Below, piece by piece: positions 46,610-57,500 of a DNA stretch of 64,000 nucleotides (position 1 is its first letter; each line of letters starts with the position of its first letter). The DNA is taken from positions 745,436 through 809,435 of the forward strand of contig NZ_QNRH01000001.1 in the NCBI RefSeq assembly GCF_003314995.1, written 5' to 3'. Both the position numbers and the translations under genes were made by a program. The notes beneath the pieces were generated by a model, which ran no database searches, had not been told where the DNA came from, and was given only the letters and a program-made list of their open reading frames with translations. The stretch is from Pseudochrobactrum asaccharolyticum (lineage in GTDB: Bacteria; Pseudomonadota; Alphaproteobacteria; Rhizobiales; Rhizobiaceae).

Positions 46610-47012
46610 GATGTTGGTATGGTCAACACCTGCAACCGATATTTTTTGCTGAAAATGCCGTTTTTTTATATTTTCCCCAAAACTTAACGGCAAATAGCCC
46701 TGAATGCATGTGGAAAGGGCGCTTTATTGCGCAGTAAACGATGCAATCAGGGATAAAAAGAATTGTTTTGATCGGGCAATCAGAAAAACGATTCTTTCAA
46801 GTCATTGTTTTTATACCGATGATTCTAACAAGAAGGTGTTTGGCTCAACGCACAGAGGCGACAGGCTGCATATATCTATCGCGGCGGTTTACCGTTATAA
46901 GAGCCTCACTTGATAAACGCTTACAGTAGCCGATTAGTTATAATCCGGCTTAAGCAGAGTTTAAGCTACGGGTTCTACCGGCAGAATTACAGCAGCATGA
47001 CAGGATAAGAAT

Positions 47013-47759
47013 ATGGCAGTTGATATTTCCATTCTCACGGCTTTAGGCGCGGGTGCGCTGTCTTTCTTGTCTCCCTGCGTGCTGCCTTTGGTGCCGCCTT
47101 ATCTTTGTTATATGGCTGGCGTGAGTGTGGATGATTTCCGCAATGATAAAGAATCGTCGGAAGCCATGCGTAACCGCATCCGGCTTTTGACGACGGCTTT
47201 TACATTCGTTCTCGGCTTTACGACTGTTTTCGTGGCGCTTGGGGCAGGCGCTACCTCTATTGGTCACTTCCTGCGCCAGTGGCAGCAAGAGATGGCCATT
47301 GCGGCCGGTCTGGTCATTATTCTTATGGGCTTGAATTTCCTCGGACTTATCCGCATTCCGTTTTTGTCGCGAGAAGCACGTTTTCAGGCCAATTCTGCAC
47401 CGGCGACACCTCTTGGTGCTTATGTCATGGGGCTGGCTTTCGCATTCGGCTGGACACCTTGTATCGGGCCGGTGCTGGGGCCGATTCTATCCATGGCGAG
47501 TGTGCAGACTTCCGTTGCTGACGGTGTGTTCCTGCTTTTCGTCTATTCAATGGGCTTAGGTATTCCGTTTATGTTGGCCGCGCTGTTCTCCGGTCGCTTC
47601 ATGCGCTTTCTGGCGCGCTTCCGTATGCATATGGGCAAGGTCGAGAAGGTTATGGGCGTTCTGCTGGTGCTGGCAGGTATCCTGTTCCTGACCGGCGGTA
47701 TGCAGGCCTTTGCCTATTGGCTGCTTGAGACATTCCCGATACTTGGTAAAATCGGATAA
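47013..47759 (+). CDS. ccdA: Cytochrome c biogenesis protein CcdA (DsbD-type membrane thiol transporter)
   Basis: CcdA carries reducing equivalents from cytoplasmic thioredoxin across the inner membrane to periplasmic thiol proteins used in cytochrome c maturation. The 248-residue protein has six hydrophobic segments. The two redox cysteines lie in membrane-embedded motifs, Cys22 in LSFLSPCVLPLVPPY and the Cys of FGWTPCIGPVLG (about residue 150). AGGATAAGAAT precedes the ATG. No thioredoxin-like partner is adjacent. Confidence 0.94.
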   Translation: MAVDISILTALGAGALSFLSPCVLPLVPPYLCYMAGVSVDDFRNDKESSEAMRNRIRLLTTAFTFVLGFTTVFVALGAGATSIGHFLRQWQQEMAIAAGLVIILMGLNFLGLIRIPFLSREARFQANSAPATPLGAYVMGLAFAFGWTPCIGPVLGPILSMASVQTSVADGVFLLFVYSMGLGIPFMLAALFSGRFMRFLARFRMHMGKVEKVMGVLLVLAGILFLTGGMQAFAYWLLETFPILGKIG

Positions 47760-47767
47760 TCACAGAT

Positions 47768-47805
47768 CATGCCGGTCATTTTATAAAAGTGACCGGCATT
47801 TTGTG
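47768..47805 (+). terminator. Rho-independent terminator after ccdA
   Basis: ATGCCGGTCA (47769-47778) pairs with TGACCGGCAT (47790-47799), followed by TTTG, just past the stop codon. Confidence 0.75.
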
Positions 47806-47879
47806 ATTCAGCACTAAAACCTGTTTAAAAACGAGTTTATGCACTGATTCATGCAAAACTACCACGCTTGCCTTGTTTT

Positions 47880-47982
47880 AGAGCGCCGTGTGCCATACTT
47901 GGCACGCAAAGGTCGCTCTAACACTTTAAAATGAGAGCATAATTTCATCCTGAACTGATCTAAGTTTAAGGAATTATGCTCT
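47880..47982 (-). repeat. Two-module palindromic intergenic element, type A, copy 2
   Basis: This 103-bp inverted copy of the element at 5443-5545 has the same length. Module ends and the joining ATTTTAAAGTGTTAGAGCG segment are conserved. The interior of the AGAGCATAATT palindrome has diverged but still pairs. It lies between ccdA and glmU. Confidence 0.85.
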
Positions 47983-48065
47983 AGGTAAATGAATCTATAC
48001 GTTTCGCCTTTAAAGTGGTTCTGATAAATCAGACCTCTCTGCCAGTTATGAAACACGGAATTAAT

Positions 48066-49439
48066 ATGGCTTCCAGATCCTGCCTGACCATCATCCTCGC
48101 TGCCGGTGAGGGTACCCGCATGAAATCTTCCATGTCCAAAGTCTTGCACGAGATTGCCGGTCTTCCGCTTGTCGGTCATGTGGTTAAGGCTGTGCAGGGC
48201 GCAGGTGCCCCTCATGAGGAAAGCAGCGATCTGGCTGTTGTGGTCGGGCGCGGCGCGGCGGATGTGCAAAAAGCTGTCGGCAAAATCAGCGATACAGCAC
48301 GTTTCTACGAGCAGACTGAGCGCCTGGGCACTGCGCACGCTGTGCTTGCTGCCCGCGAAGCGCTGGCAGAGCCGCATGATGATGTGCTGGTGGTTTTCGG
48401 CGATACGCCGCTGATTGAAGAAACATCACTGCGCGCCGCCCGTGGCAAGCTGGCCGAGGGCGCAGATATTGTGGTGATGGGGTTCCGTCCGGAAAACCCG
48501 ACTGGCTATGGTCGTCTGATCGAGCAGGACGGCAAACTGGTAGCGATTGTCGAAGAAAAAGATGCGACAGACGAGCAGCGCAAAATCACCTTTTGTAATG
48601 GCGGGTTGATGGCGCTGAGCGGCAAATATGCGCTGCAGCTGATTTCCGCTGTCAAAAATGATAATTCCAAAGGCGAGTATTATCTCACCGATGTGGTGAA
48701 GCTGGCGCATGCGCAAGGGCTGAATGTTATTGCCATTGATGTACCGGTTGAGAATGTTATCGGCATTAATAATCGTGCTGAACTGGCAGAGGCTGAAGCG
48801 CTATGGCAGGCACGGAAGCGCCGTGATGTTATGTTCTCCGGTGTGACACTGATTGCACCGGAGACAGTGTTCTTCGCGCATGACACGTTGATTGAAGCGG
48901 ATGTGCTGATTGAGCCGAATGTTTTCTTCGGTACCAAAGTGACCGTTGAAAGCGGTGCGGTGATTCACGCATTCTCGCATATTGAAGGGGCACATATTGG
49001 CGCCAATACCAGCGTAGGGCCGTTTGCGCGTCTGCGACCGGGTGCAAAACTGGCCGAGAAAGCCAAGGTTGGCAATTTCTGTGAAGTCAAAAATGCAGAT
49101 ATCGGTGCCGGTGCCAAGGTCAATCATCTGTCCTATATCGGCGATGCAACTGTGGGCGCTGACACCAATATCGGTGCGGGCGTGATCACCTGCAATTATG
49201 ACGGCTATAACAAGTTTAAAACCACAATCGGCAGCAATGCCTTTGTTGGTTCTAACTCTGCCCTGATTGCGCCGCTGACCATTGGTAATGGTGTTTATGT
49301 GGCTTCCGGCAGCGTGATTACAGATGAAGTGCCTGAAAATGCACTGGCTCTGGGGCGTGCCCGTCAGGTGAATAAAGAAGGCCGCGCAGAAATTTTACGC
49401 GAAAAATACAAGGCCATTAAGGCAAGCAAAAACAAATAA
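48066..49439 (+). CDS. glmU: Bifunctional GlmU (glucosamine-1-phosphate acetyltransferase / UDP-GlcNAc pyrophosphorylase)
   Basis: GlmU makes UDP-N-acetylglucosamine for peptidoglycan and lipopolysaccharide. The 457-residue protein has an N-terminal uridyltransferase domain (1-230; [41 protein letters not shown]). The left-handed beta-helix acetyltransferase domain (about 250-440) has [26 protein letters not shown] and [14 protein letters not shown] chose the ATG at 48066, where conserved sequence begins; a longer frame from 48015 adds unconserved residues. glmS follows, the usual pairing. Confidence 0.97.
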   Translation: MASRSCLTIILAAGEGTRMKSSMSKVLHEIAGLPLVGHVVKAVQGAGAPHEESSDLAVVVGRGAADVQKAVGKISDTARFYEQTERLGTAHAVLAAREALAEPHDDVLVVFGDTPLIEETSLRAARGKLAEGADIVVMGFRPENPTGYGRLIEQDGKLVAIVEEKDATDEQRKITFCNGGLMALSGKYALQLISAVKNDNSKGEYYLTDVVKLAHAQGLNVIAIDVPVENVIGINNRAELAEAEALWQARKRRDVMFSGVTLIAPETVFFAHDTLIEADVLIEPNVFFGTKVTVESGAVIHAFSHIEGAHIGANTSVGPFARLRPGAKLAEKAKVGNFCEVKNADIGAGAKVNHLSYIGDATVGADTNIGAGVITCNYDGYNKFKTTIGSNAFVGSNSALIAPLTIGNGVYVASGSVITDEVPENALALGRARQVNKEGRAEILREKYKAIKASKNK

Positions 49440-49544
49440 TTATCATAAAATCATCATTATTAGATTTAATATGATGATGGAGTTTGTACGGGCTATGCTT
49501 TGAATGGCAAGCCGGAGTGCAAAGACGCAACAGGAACAGACAGA

Positions 49545-51368
49545 ATGTGCGGAATTATTGGTATTGTCGGCAATCAGCCGGTTGCTATGCGGCTTGTGGA
49601 TGCGCTGAAGCGTCTGGAATATCGCGGTTATGATTCAGCCGGTATTGCCACTCTGGTGGATAATCAGATCGCACGCAGCCGTGCCGAGGGCAAGCTGGTC
49701 AATCTGGAAAACCGTCTGGCAGCAGAGCCGCTGAGTGGTGCAATCGGTATCGGCCACACACGCTGGGCAACCCATGGTGCGCCGACAGAGCGTAATGCTC
49801 ACCCGCATGCGACTGAACAGGTTGCCATTGTTCATAATGGTATCATTGAAAACTTTGCCGAACTGCGCACGGAGTTGGAAGCAGAAGGCGTAAAATTCCA
49901 GAGCGATACGGATACTGAAACCGTGGCGCAGCTCGTCGCCCGCAATATCCGTTCCGGCGATGCACCTGTTGAAGCCGTGCGTAAAGTGCTTGGCCGCCTG
50001 CGCGGTGCTTTTGCACTGGCTTTCCTGTTTACCGGCGAAAATGAAATGCTGGTTGCAGCGCGTCGCGGTTCACCGCTGGCCATCGGCTATGGCGAAGGCG
50101 AAATGTTCCTCGGCTCCGATGCTATTGCACTGGCACCATTCACCGATAAAATCAGCTATCTGGAAGATGGTGACTGGGCAGTTCTGACCCGCGACAGCGT
50201 AACCGTTTATGATGAGGGTAATCATCCGGTCACCCGTGTTGTGCAACAGTCTTCCGGCGCTGCCTATGTCGTCAATAAAGGCAATTACCGCCACTTCATG
50301 GAAAAAGAAGTCTATGAACAGCCTGAAGTGATTTCCCGCACACTGGCGCATTATCTGGATTTCTCATCCTCGTCGATCCGCACCGATGTTAACAATATTG
50401 ACTGGTCAAAGATCAATCGCATGGCAATGTCGGCCTGCGGCACGGCTTATTATGCTGCAACTATCGGCAAATACTGGATGGAGCGCTATGCGCGTCTGCC
50501 GGTTGAAATCGATATTGCATCGGAGTTCCGCTATCGCGAAATGCCGCTTTCAACTGATACGCTGGCATTGTTTGTGTCGCAGTCGGGTGAAACCGCCGAT
50601 ACGCTGGCCTCGCTACGTTATTGCCGTTCACAGGGGCTGCCTATTGCCGCCGTGGTCAATGTGCGCGAATCTACCATTGCCCGCGAGTCAGACATTGTAC
50701 TGCCGACACTGGCAGGCCCTGAAATCGGTGTGGCTTCCACCAAGGCTTTCACGTGTCAGCTTTCGGTTCTGGCTTCATTGGCGCTGTCTGCTGCCAAGGC
50801 GCGTGGAACGATCACTCCGGCAGAAGAAAAAGAGCTGGTTGATCAGCTCGGCAATCTCTCGGGTGTGCTGCATGAAGCGCTCAAACTGGCACCAAAAGTC
50901 GAGGCCATCTGCCGCGATCTGATGAATGTTAAAGATGTGCTTTATCTCGGTCGCGGTACTTCCTATCCGCTGGCTCTTGAAGGTGCGCTCAAGCTCAAGG
51001 AAATCTCCTATATTCACGCAGAAGGCTATGCAGCCGGTGAGCTGAAGCACGGACCGATTGCCCTGATTGATGAAACCATGCCGGTGATTGTGATTGCACC
51101 ATTCGATCGCCTCTATGAAAAGACCGTGTCGAACATGCAGGAAGTGGCAGCCCGTGGCGGCCGTATCATCCTGATCACGGACAAAGAAGGTGCAAAACAC
51201 GCCAATGTGGATGCCCATTCCGTGCTGATTATGCCGGATGTGCCGGAATTCATTTCGCCTCTGGTTTATGCGCTGCCGATCCAGATGCTGGCTTATTATA
51301 CTGCCGTCTTCATGGGGACAGACGTGGATCAGCCGCGCAATCTGGCGAAATCCGTGACTGTTGAATAA
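49545..51368 (+). CDS. glmS: Glutamine-fructose-6-phosphate aminotransferase (isomerizing) GlmS
   Basis: GlmS makes glucosamine-6-phosphate from fructose-6-phosphate and glutamine, committing carbon to amino-sugar synthesis. The 607-residue protein starts with Met-Cys, so the nucleophile Cys2 is exposed after Met removal (MCGIIGIVGNQ). The glutaminase domain (2-240) has GHTRWATHGAPTERNAHPH. Two SIS domains follow, with SQSGETADTLASLR and the C-terminal NLAKSVTVE. Frames extended upstream to 49500 would bury Cys2 and are rejected. I see no glmS ribozyme upstream, as expected outside Gram-positives. Confidence 0.97.
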   Translation: MCGIIGIVGNQPVAMRLVDALKRLEYRGYDSAGIATLVDNQIARSRAEGKLVNLENRLAAEPLSGAIGIGHTRWATHGAPTERNAHPHATEQVAIVHNGIIENFAELRTELEAEGVKFQSDTDTETVAQLVARNIRSGDAPVEAVRKVLGRLRGAFALAFLFTGENEMLVAARRGSPLAIGYGEGEMFLGSDAIALAPFTDKISYLEDGDWAVLTRDSVTVYDEGNHPVTRVVQQSSGAAYVVNKGNYRHFMEKEVYEQPEVISRTLAHYLDFSSSSIRTDVNNIDWSKINRMAMSACGTAYYAATIGKYWMERYARLPVEIDIASEFRYREMPLSTDTLALFVSQSGETADTLASLRYCRSQGLPIAAVVNVRESTIARESDIVLPTLAGPEIGVASTKAFTCQLSVLASLALSAAKARGTITPAEEKELVDQLGNLSGVLHEALKLAPKVEAICRDLMNVKDVLYLGRGTSYPLALEGALKLKEISYIHAEGYAAGELKHGPIALIDETMPVIVIAPFDRLYEKTVSNMQEVAARGGRIILITDKEGAKHANVDAHSVLIMPDVPEFISPLVYALPIQMLAYYTAVFMGTDVDQPRNLAKSVTVE

Positions 51369-51387
51369 GCTTTCAGCAATTTTTTTC

Positions 51388-51422
51388 AAAGCCCTCTTGT
51401 CTCCGATAAGCGGGCTTTTTAT
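51388..51422 (+). terminator. Rho-independent terminator after glmS
   Basis: AAAGCCC (51388-51394) pairs with GGGCTTT (51412-51418), with extra TCTT/AAG pairing in the loop, and a T-run follows. Confidence 0.75.
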
Positions 51423-51452
51423 TTATAGATCAGGAGCAGCGGGAGAGTGGTT

Positions 51453-52025
51453 ATGCTGGTGCAGCAAGGCAGATTGGCAATACGTGCATTACAGAAAAGC
51501 GATGCGCCGGTGATGCTGCGCTGGCTGCAGGATGAGCGGGTGCTGGAATTTTACGAAGGGCGTGACAAACACTTCGATCTGCAAACGGTCATTGAAGTTT
51601 TTATCGAGGATCAGGGGGAAACCACACCGTGTCTGGTGTTACTGGATGATAAACCGCTTGGTTATGTGCAGTTCTACCCGCTGGATAGCGAAGATAAACA
51701 GGCGCTGGAACTACCGGTTGAGGATGTGATCTACGGGCTGGATCAGTTTATCGGCGAACCGGATTTCTGGGGGCTGGGACTTGGTACTGAGCTTGTCTCG
51801 CTGGTGCGCGATTATCTCATAACAGACAAGGCCGCACAGCGCCTTGTTCTCGACCCGCAAAGCCGCAACTCACGCGCAATTGCCTGCTATGAAAAATGCG
51901 GCTTTGAAAAACTCCGCTTGCTGCCCGCCCATGAAATGCATGAAGGGCAGCTGCAAGATTGCTGGCTGATGCAGTATTATCCCGCGCGCAGCAGTCTGAT
52001 GGCTTCGTCACGCCCGAAAATATAG
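51453..52025 (+). CDS. GNAT-family N-acetyltransferase (AAC(6')-like)
   Basis: This protein of about 190 residues has a GNAT fold. The start IRALQKSDAPVMLRWLQDERVLEFYEGRD, the YVQFYPL strand, the acetyl-CoA loop WGLGLGTELVSLV and the LDPQSRNSRAIACYEKCGFEK segment resemble aminoglycoside 6'-N-acetyltransferases and RimJ/RimL enzymes. The true substrate is unknown. An in-frame GTG lies at 51447. The last 16 codons run into recG on the other strand (overlap 51977-52025), beyond the point where family members usually end. Confidence 0.85.
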   Translation: MLVQQGRLAIRALQKSDAPVMLRWLQDERVLEFYEGRDKHFDLQTVIEVFIEDQGETTPCLVLLDDKPLGYVQFYPLDSEDKQALELPVEDVIYGLDQFIGEPDFWGLGLGTELVSLVRDYLITDKAAQRLVLDPQSRNSRAIACYEKCGFEKLRLLPAHEMHEGQLQDCWLMQYYPARSSLMASSRPKI

Positions 52026-54109
52026 AGCAGCAGACGAAGTGCCTGACCGCGCTCAGATTGCAGATCAATATCGCGCTCCAGCATCAGACGGGCATCTTTA
52101 CGAGCGATCTCCAGAAGATCAGTATGCGCTTCCATCGAGGCGAGTTTAAAGCCCGGCGTGCCGGATTGACGGGTGCCGAGTAACTCGCCTTCACCGCGCA
52201 GTTTCAGGTCTTCTTCGGCAATGCGGAAGCCGTCTTCTGTCTCGCGCATCACTTGCAAACGTGCCTTGGCAATCTCACCCAGCGGGCCTTTATAGAGCAG
52301 CAGACAGGTGGATGGTTTGTCACCACGCCCGACACGACCGCGTAGCTGATGCAATTGCGACAGGCCGAAACGCTCAGCATGTTCAATCACAATCACGGTT
52401 GCATCTGGCACGTCTACGCCGACTTCAATAACGGTGGTGGCAATCAGCAGGCGGGTATCACCACGCTTGAAGGCCAGCATCGCATCGTCTTTTTCCTGTC
52501 CTGTCATGCGGCCATGAATGAGGCCGAGTTTGTCACCAAACACCGGCAGAAATGATTGAAAGCGTTCTTCGGCAGAGGTCAGCTCAACATGTTCTGATTC
52601 TTCCACCAGCGGGCAGATCCAGTAAATTTTCTGCCCCTCGGAGATTGCTTTACGCATCCGGTCAACAATTTCACTCAACCGCTCACTCGGCACAATCGCT
52701 GTGGTGATCGGCTGGCGGCCTGCCGGTTTTTCTGTGAGCTTGGAAACATCCATATCGCCAAAGGCGGTCAGAACCAGCGTGCGCGGGATCGGCGTTGCAG
52801 TCATCACCAGCATATCCGGCGCAGCGCCTTTGGCGGTAAGCTGCAAGCGCTGATGCACACCGAACCGGTGCTGCTCATCAATGATCACAAACACCAGATC
52901 ATGATATTCAACTTTATCCTGAAACAGCGCATGGGTGCCGATAATGATATGGATAGTACCATCAGCCAGTTCATCGAGAATGCGCTGGCGCTCTTTGCCT
53001 TTTTCACGCCCTGTCAGTAAAGCAGCTTTCAATCCGGCTTTTTCAGCCAGCGGTGCTATGGTGGCAAAGTGCTGTCGTGCCAGCACCTCTGTCGGTGCCA
53101 TCAAGGCGGATTGTCCGCCCGATTCTGCCGCATGTGCCATGGACAACAGGCCGACCACGGTTTTACCGGCGCCGACATCACCTTGCAGCAGACGCAGCAT
53201 ACGTTCCGGCTGCTTGAGGTCGCCGATAATATCTTTAACCGCCTGTTCCTGACCTTTCGTCAGGCTATAGGGCAAGTTGGCCAATATCTGTGCGGTGATT
53301 TTGCCTGTGCCATTGAGCGGGCGACCGGAGAGACGCTTGGTCTTGGCGCGCACCAGTGCCAGTGCCATTTGTCCGGCGAGAAATTCATCATAGGCGAGGC
53401 GGCGGCGCGAAGGACTGTCCTGTGCAATATCCTCCGGTTCTTCCGGCAAATGCAGATGATGCAGTGCTTGTGTGAAAGACGGAAAATTCTCCCGCTGCAT
53501 CAGCGTCCTGTCCTGCCATTCCGGCAGATCAGGAATGCGTGTCAGCGCATCGCGCATCGCGCGTGCCAGTGTTTTAGGCGAAAGGCCGGCAGTGAGCGGA
53601 TAAACCGGCTCAATCAATGGCAGATCATCGCTGCCGTCAATCGGCGCAATATGATCGGGATGCACCATAGAGGCGCGACCGTTGAACCATTCCACCTTAC
53701 CGGAGACGATAACCTTTTCGCCAAGTGGCAGGCTCTTTTCAAGCCACGGGCGCTGGGCACGGAAGAAAACCAGCGTTACTTCGCCCGTATCATCATGGGC
53801 ATAAATGCGGTGGGGCACGGAGCCACGCATAAAAGCACCTGATTTCCCACCCGATGGTGAGAACTGATATTCATCAACCGTCACTTCCAGCGTGACCACG
53901 GCACCTTCCTGCGCAAAAGCCACACCCGGACGGTTGCGCCGGTCGATCACACTGTTTGGTGCCAGAAACAGCAATTGTCCCACACGCGGCTCAAGCATCG
54001 CCGCGCTTTCCGCGCCGAGCAGTTTCAGCAGCAAAGCAGAGACTTTAGGCCCGATACCGGTGAGGGTACGAACCGATGCAAACAGGGGATCAAGCAGACT
54101 TGGGCGCAT
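51977..54109 (-). CDS. recG: ATP-dependent DNA helicase RecG
   Basis: RecG remodels stalled replication forks and branch-migrates Holliday junctions. The 710-residue protein has the N-terminal wedge/OB domain (about 1-240, with FFRAQRPWLEKSLPLGEKVIVSGKVE). Superfamily 2 helicase motifs follow: LLQGDVGAGKTVVG (Walker A), VIIDEQHRFG, MTATPIPRTL, TTVIEVGVDVPDATVIVIEHAERFGLSQLHQLRGRVGRG. The RecG wedge-to-tail GEGELLGTRQSG is also present. It is divergent from sdhE and mfd, a common alphaproteobacterial arrangement. Its end overlaps the acetyltransferase tail-to-tail. Confidence 0.97.
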   Translation of the reverse strand: MRPSLLDPLFASVRTLTGIGPKVSALLLKLLGAESAAMLEPRVGQLLFLAPNSVIDRRNRPGVAFAQEGAVVTLEVTVDEYQFSPSGGKSGAFMRGSVPHRIYAHDDTGEVTLVFFRAQRPWLEKSLPLGEKVIVSGKVEWFNGRASMVHPDHIAPIDGSDDLPLIEPVYPLTAGLSPKTLARAMRDALTRIPDLPEWQDRTLMQRENFPSFTQALHHLHLPEEPEDIAQDSPSRRRLAYDEFLAGQMALALVRAKTKRLSGRPLNGTGKITAQILANLPYSLTKGQEQAVKDIIGDLKQPERMLRLLQGDVGAGKTVVGLLSMAHAAESGGQSALMAPTEVLARQHFATIAPLAEKAGLKAALLTGREKGKERQRILDELADGTIHIIIGTHALFQDKVEYHDLVFVIIDEQHRFGVHQRLQLTAKGAAPDMLVMTATPIPRTLVLTAFGDMDVSKLTEKPAGRQPITTAIVPSERLSEIVDRMRKAISEGQKIYWICPLVEESEHVELTSAEERFQSFLPVFGDKLGLIHGRMTGQEKDDAMLAFKRGDTRLLIATTVIEVGVDVPDATVIVIEHAERFGLSQLHQLRGRVGRGDKPSTCLLLYKGPLGEIAKARLQVMRETEDGFRIAEEDLKLRGEGELLGTRQSGTPGFKLASMEAHTDLLEIARKDARLMLERDIDLQSERGQALRLLLYIFGRDEAIRLLRAG

Positions 54110-54220
54110 AAAAACTAACTTACCCGCTTCTTATTGACTTGCAAGGCTGACATCGCGTTCATCCCGCGTTATATGGCTGGTAATGTTATTGAATGCACAG
54201 ATGTTAATCCGGAGAATGTT

Positions 54221-54523
54221 ATGAGCACAGGCAGTAAATTATCGGGCACCGAAGCAGGCGCACAGCTGGATCCGCGTCGCCGCAAGCTGCTGTTCCGCTC
54301 GTGGCACCGTGGTATGAAAGAAATGGATCTGATCTTCGGTCAATATGCTGATCAGCATATTGCGACGATGGATGAAGATACTTTGAATGAATTTGAACGT
54401 CTGCTCGAAGTGCTCGACCGCGATCTGTTCAAGTGGATTACCGGTGAAGACAAAACACCTGAGGCTTTTGACACGATTTTGTTCCGTGATCTTATTTTGT
54501 TCCGCGATAAAATCGACTATTGA
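54221..54523 (+). CDS. sdhE: Succinate dehydrogenase assembly factor SdhE
   Basis: SdhE helps attach FAD covalently to the succinate dehydrogenase flavoprotein. The 100-residue protein has the defining RRRKLLFRSWHRGMKEMDLIFG motif (the RGxxE loop reads RGMKEMD), then LNEFERLLEVLDRDLFKWITG. I chose the ATG at 54221 with GGAGA upstream; the open frame continues to 54134 but without conservation. It lies between recG (divergent) and mfd (same strand, 43 bases on). Confidence 0.93.
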   Translation: MSTGSKLSGTEAGAQLDPRRRKLLFRSWHRGMKEMDLIFGQYADQHIATMDEDTLNEFERLLEVLDRDLFKWITGEDKTPEAFDTILFRDLILFRDKIDY

Positions 54524-54566
54524 TTTTTCTCAATCAGAAGCTCGAGTAATATAGCAGAGACATCCT

Positions 54567-57500
54567 ATGCCCGTATTTTCCAAACTTGGTCTGAAACCGG
54601 TTCTTGTCAATCATGTACTGATTGATGGTGTCGCCGATGGTTATGAAGCCTTTGTGCTGGCCAAGATTTTGGAAGAGGCGGGTGATAAGGGGCCTGTCCT
54701 GTTTATCGCACGCGACGGGCAGCGCGTGGCCGATATTGAGCAGGTGATCGGCTTTATCATGCCGGAACTGCCGGTATTGCATATTCCGGCATGGGACTGT
54801 CTGCCCTATGACCGCGTTTCTCCCGGTGCAACAGTCTCTGCCAGACGTCTGAATGCGCTGAGCCAGTTGAGCGCTTTGCGGGACCAGAAACATCCGGCGC
54901 TGATTATTGCCACAGCCAATGCGGTGTTGCAGAAACTGCCGCCGCGCGCTGTGCTGGCTGAACAGAGTTTCTCCGCACGTCCGGGCAACCGCGTGAATAT
55001 GGATGAACTGACCCAGCGCCTTGAGCGCAACGGCTTTGAGCGTGTGCCGACCGTGCGCGATGTCGGTGAATTTGCTGTACGTGGTGGTATTCTTGATCTG
55101 TTCGTACCGGGTGCAGAAGAGCCGCTGCGACTGGATTTCTTCGGCGATACACTGGAGAGCATCCGCGCGTTTGATCCGGCTTCGCAGCGCACCACCGAAA
55201 CACGCAAGGAGTTCACTCTCCAGCCGATGAGCGAGATTACGCTCTCACCGGATATGATCAGCCGCTTCCGTAAGAACTATATCGCTGCCTTTGGTGCGCC
55301 GTCACGCGATGATGCGCTTTATGCCGCCATCTCGGAAGGTCGCCGCTTTGCCGGTATGGAGCACTGGCTGCCGTTGTTCTATGACGAGATGGAAACGCTG
55401 TTTGATCATACAGGGCCGATGCCTGTTGTATTCGATCATCTGGTGCCGGAAGCCATTGCCGAGCGTCACAAGCTGGTGCTTGACCATTATGACGCCCGTC
55501 AGAAACAGGCAGAAGGCAAAGAAGCCGCTGATGCTATTCCCTATAAGCCGGTAGCACCAAGCCAGCTTTATATGTCGCTGCGCAAGGTGGAAGAGGCGGC
55601 AGAGGCCAATGGCAAGCGTTATGACCTCACGCCTTTTGAAGCACCGGAAGCCAGTGACCGGCATATTATTCATGCGGGTGCCCATAAAGGCCGCAGCTTT
55701 GCCGAGGAACGTGCAGCTAAAGACGTTAATCTGTTCGAAGCCGTAACCAAATATATCGCTGAACTTCGCGCAAGCGGTAAAAAGATCATGGTCGCCGCAT
55801 GGACCGAAGGCTCGCTCGACCGTCTGCTGCAGGTGCTGGACGAGCATGGTCTGGAAAAGATCGAGACGGTTAAAGACTTGCGTACGGTCAAAGCACTGTC
55901 GCGCGATAAGATCACGGCGACTGTGCTGGCAGTGGAAAGCGGTTTTGATGCCGGTGATCTGGTTGTGGTGGCCGAGCAGGATATTCTCGGTGACCGTCTG
56001 ATCCGCCGCACGAAGAAACGCAAACGTGATGCGGATTTTATCTCTGAGGCCGGTAGTCTGACCGCAGGTGATATCGTGGTGCATGTCGATCACGGTATCG
56101 GTAAGTTTATCGGCTTGCGCACAATCACCGCTGCCGGTGCGCCGCATGATTGCCTTGAACTGCATTATGCTGGTGACGACCGCCTGTTTCTGCCGGTTGA
56201 AAATATCGAACTGCTGTCACGCTATGGCTCGGAAGGCTCATCTGCCGTTCTGGATAAGCTCGGCGGCGGCGCATGGCAGGCACGTAAAGCCAAGCTCAAG
56301 AAACAGCTGCTGGAAATGGCCGGACAGCTCATTCGTATTGCCGCAGAACGTGCAATGCGTGGTGCGCCGGTGCTGACCCCGCCGGAAGGTGTCTATGGCG
56401 AATTTGCTGCCCGTTTCCCTTATGATGAGACAGAAGACCAGCAACGCGCTATTGATGCGATCTTTGACGATCTTGGTGACGGTAAGCCGATGGATCGTCT
56501 GGTTTGCGGCGATGTTGGTTTCGGCAAAACCGAAGTCGCGCTGCGTGCCGCTTTTGTAGCGGCACTCAACGGCTATCAGGTGGCGGTTGTTGTGCCGACA
56601 ACGCTGCTATCGCGCCAGCATTTCAAGACCTTCTCCACGCGCTTTAATGGCCTGCCGATCAATGTTGCCCATGCCTCTCGTCTTGTCGGTGCCAAAGAAC
56701 TGGCGCTGACCAAGAAGGGCGTTGAAGAAGGCACAGTTGATATCGTTGTCGGTACCCATGCGCTGCTCGGCAATTCGATCAAGTTCAAAAATCTCGGCCT
56801 GCTGATTATCGACGAAGAACAGCATTTCGGTGTGAAACATAAAGAACGCCTGAAAGACCTGAAATCCGATATTCACGTGCTGACACTCACCGCAACGCCG
56901 ATCCCGCGCACCTTGCAGCTGGCACTCACTGGTGTTCGTGAATTGTCGCTGATTACCACGCCGCCGGTTGACCGTATGGCGGTGCGTACCTTCATTTCGC
57001 CTTTTGACGCGCTGGTCATCCGCGAAACTCTGATGCGCGAGCGTTATCGCGGCGGTCAGAGCTTCTATGTCTGCCCACGTATTTCCGACCTTGCCGAGAT
57101 CAAAGAATTCCTCGACCAGCATGTGCCGGAACTTAAAGTTGCTGTGGCCTTCGGGCAGATGCCTGCCGGTGAGCTGGAAGACATTATGAATGCCTTCTAT
57201 GACGGGCAATATGATGTGCTGCTTTCCACAACCATCGTGGAATCCGGTCTGGATATTCCGACTGCCAATACCATGATAGTGCATCGTGCGGATATGTTTG
57301 GTCTTGCTCAGCTCTATCAGCTGCGTGGCCGCGTTGGCCGTTCCAAGCAGCGTGCATTTGCGCTGTTCACGCTGCCTGCAGGCAAAACGCTGACGCAGAC
57401 AGCCGAACGCCGCCTTAAAGTGCTGCAATCGCTGGATACACTGGGCGCTGGTTTCCAGCTTGCCAGCCACGATATGGATATTCGCGGTGCGGGTAATTTG

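Noticed and set aside
46704-46913. Short frames between tRNA-Lys and ccdA
   Set aside because: No ribosome-binding site, no recognisable motif, two overlapping frames with equally odd composition.
49500-49544. Upstream extension of glmS and a possible glmS ribozyme
   Set aside because: The extension would cover the essential Cys2, and no ribozyme-like fold was recognised in the spacer.
51453-52025. Acetyltransferase as an acquired aminoglycoside-resistance gene
   Set aside because: Similarity is only at family level. No integron, transposon or composition shift surrounds it, so it is more likely a chromosomal GNAT enzyme of unknown substrate.
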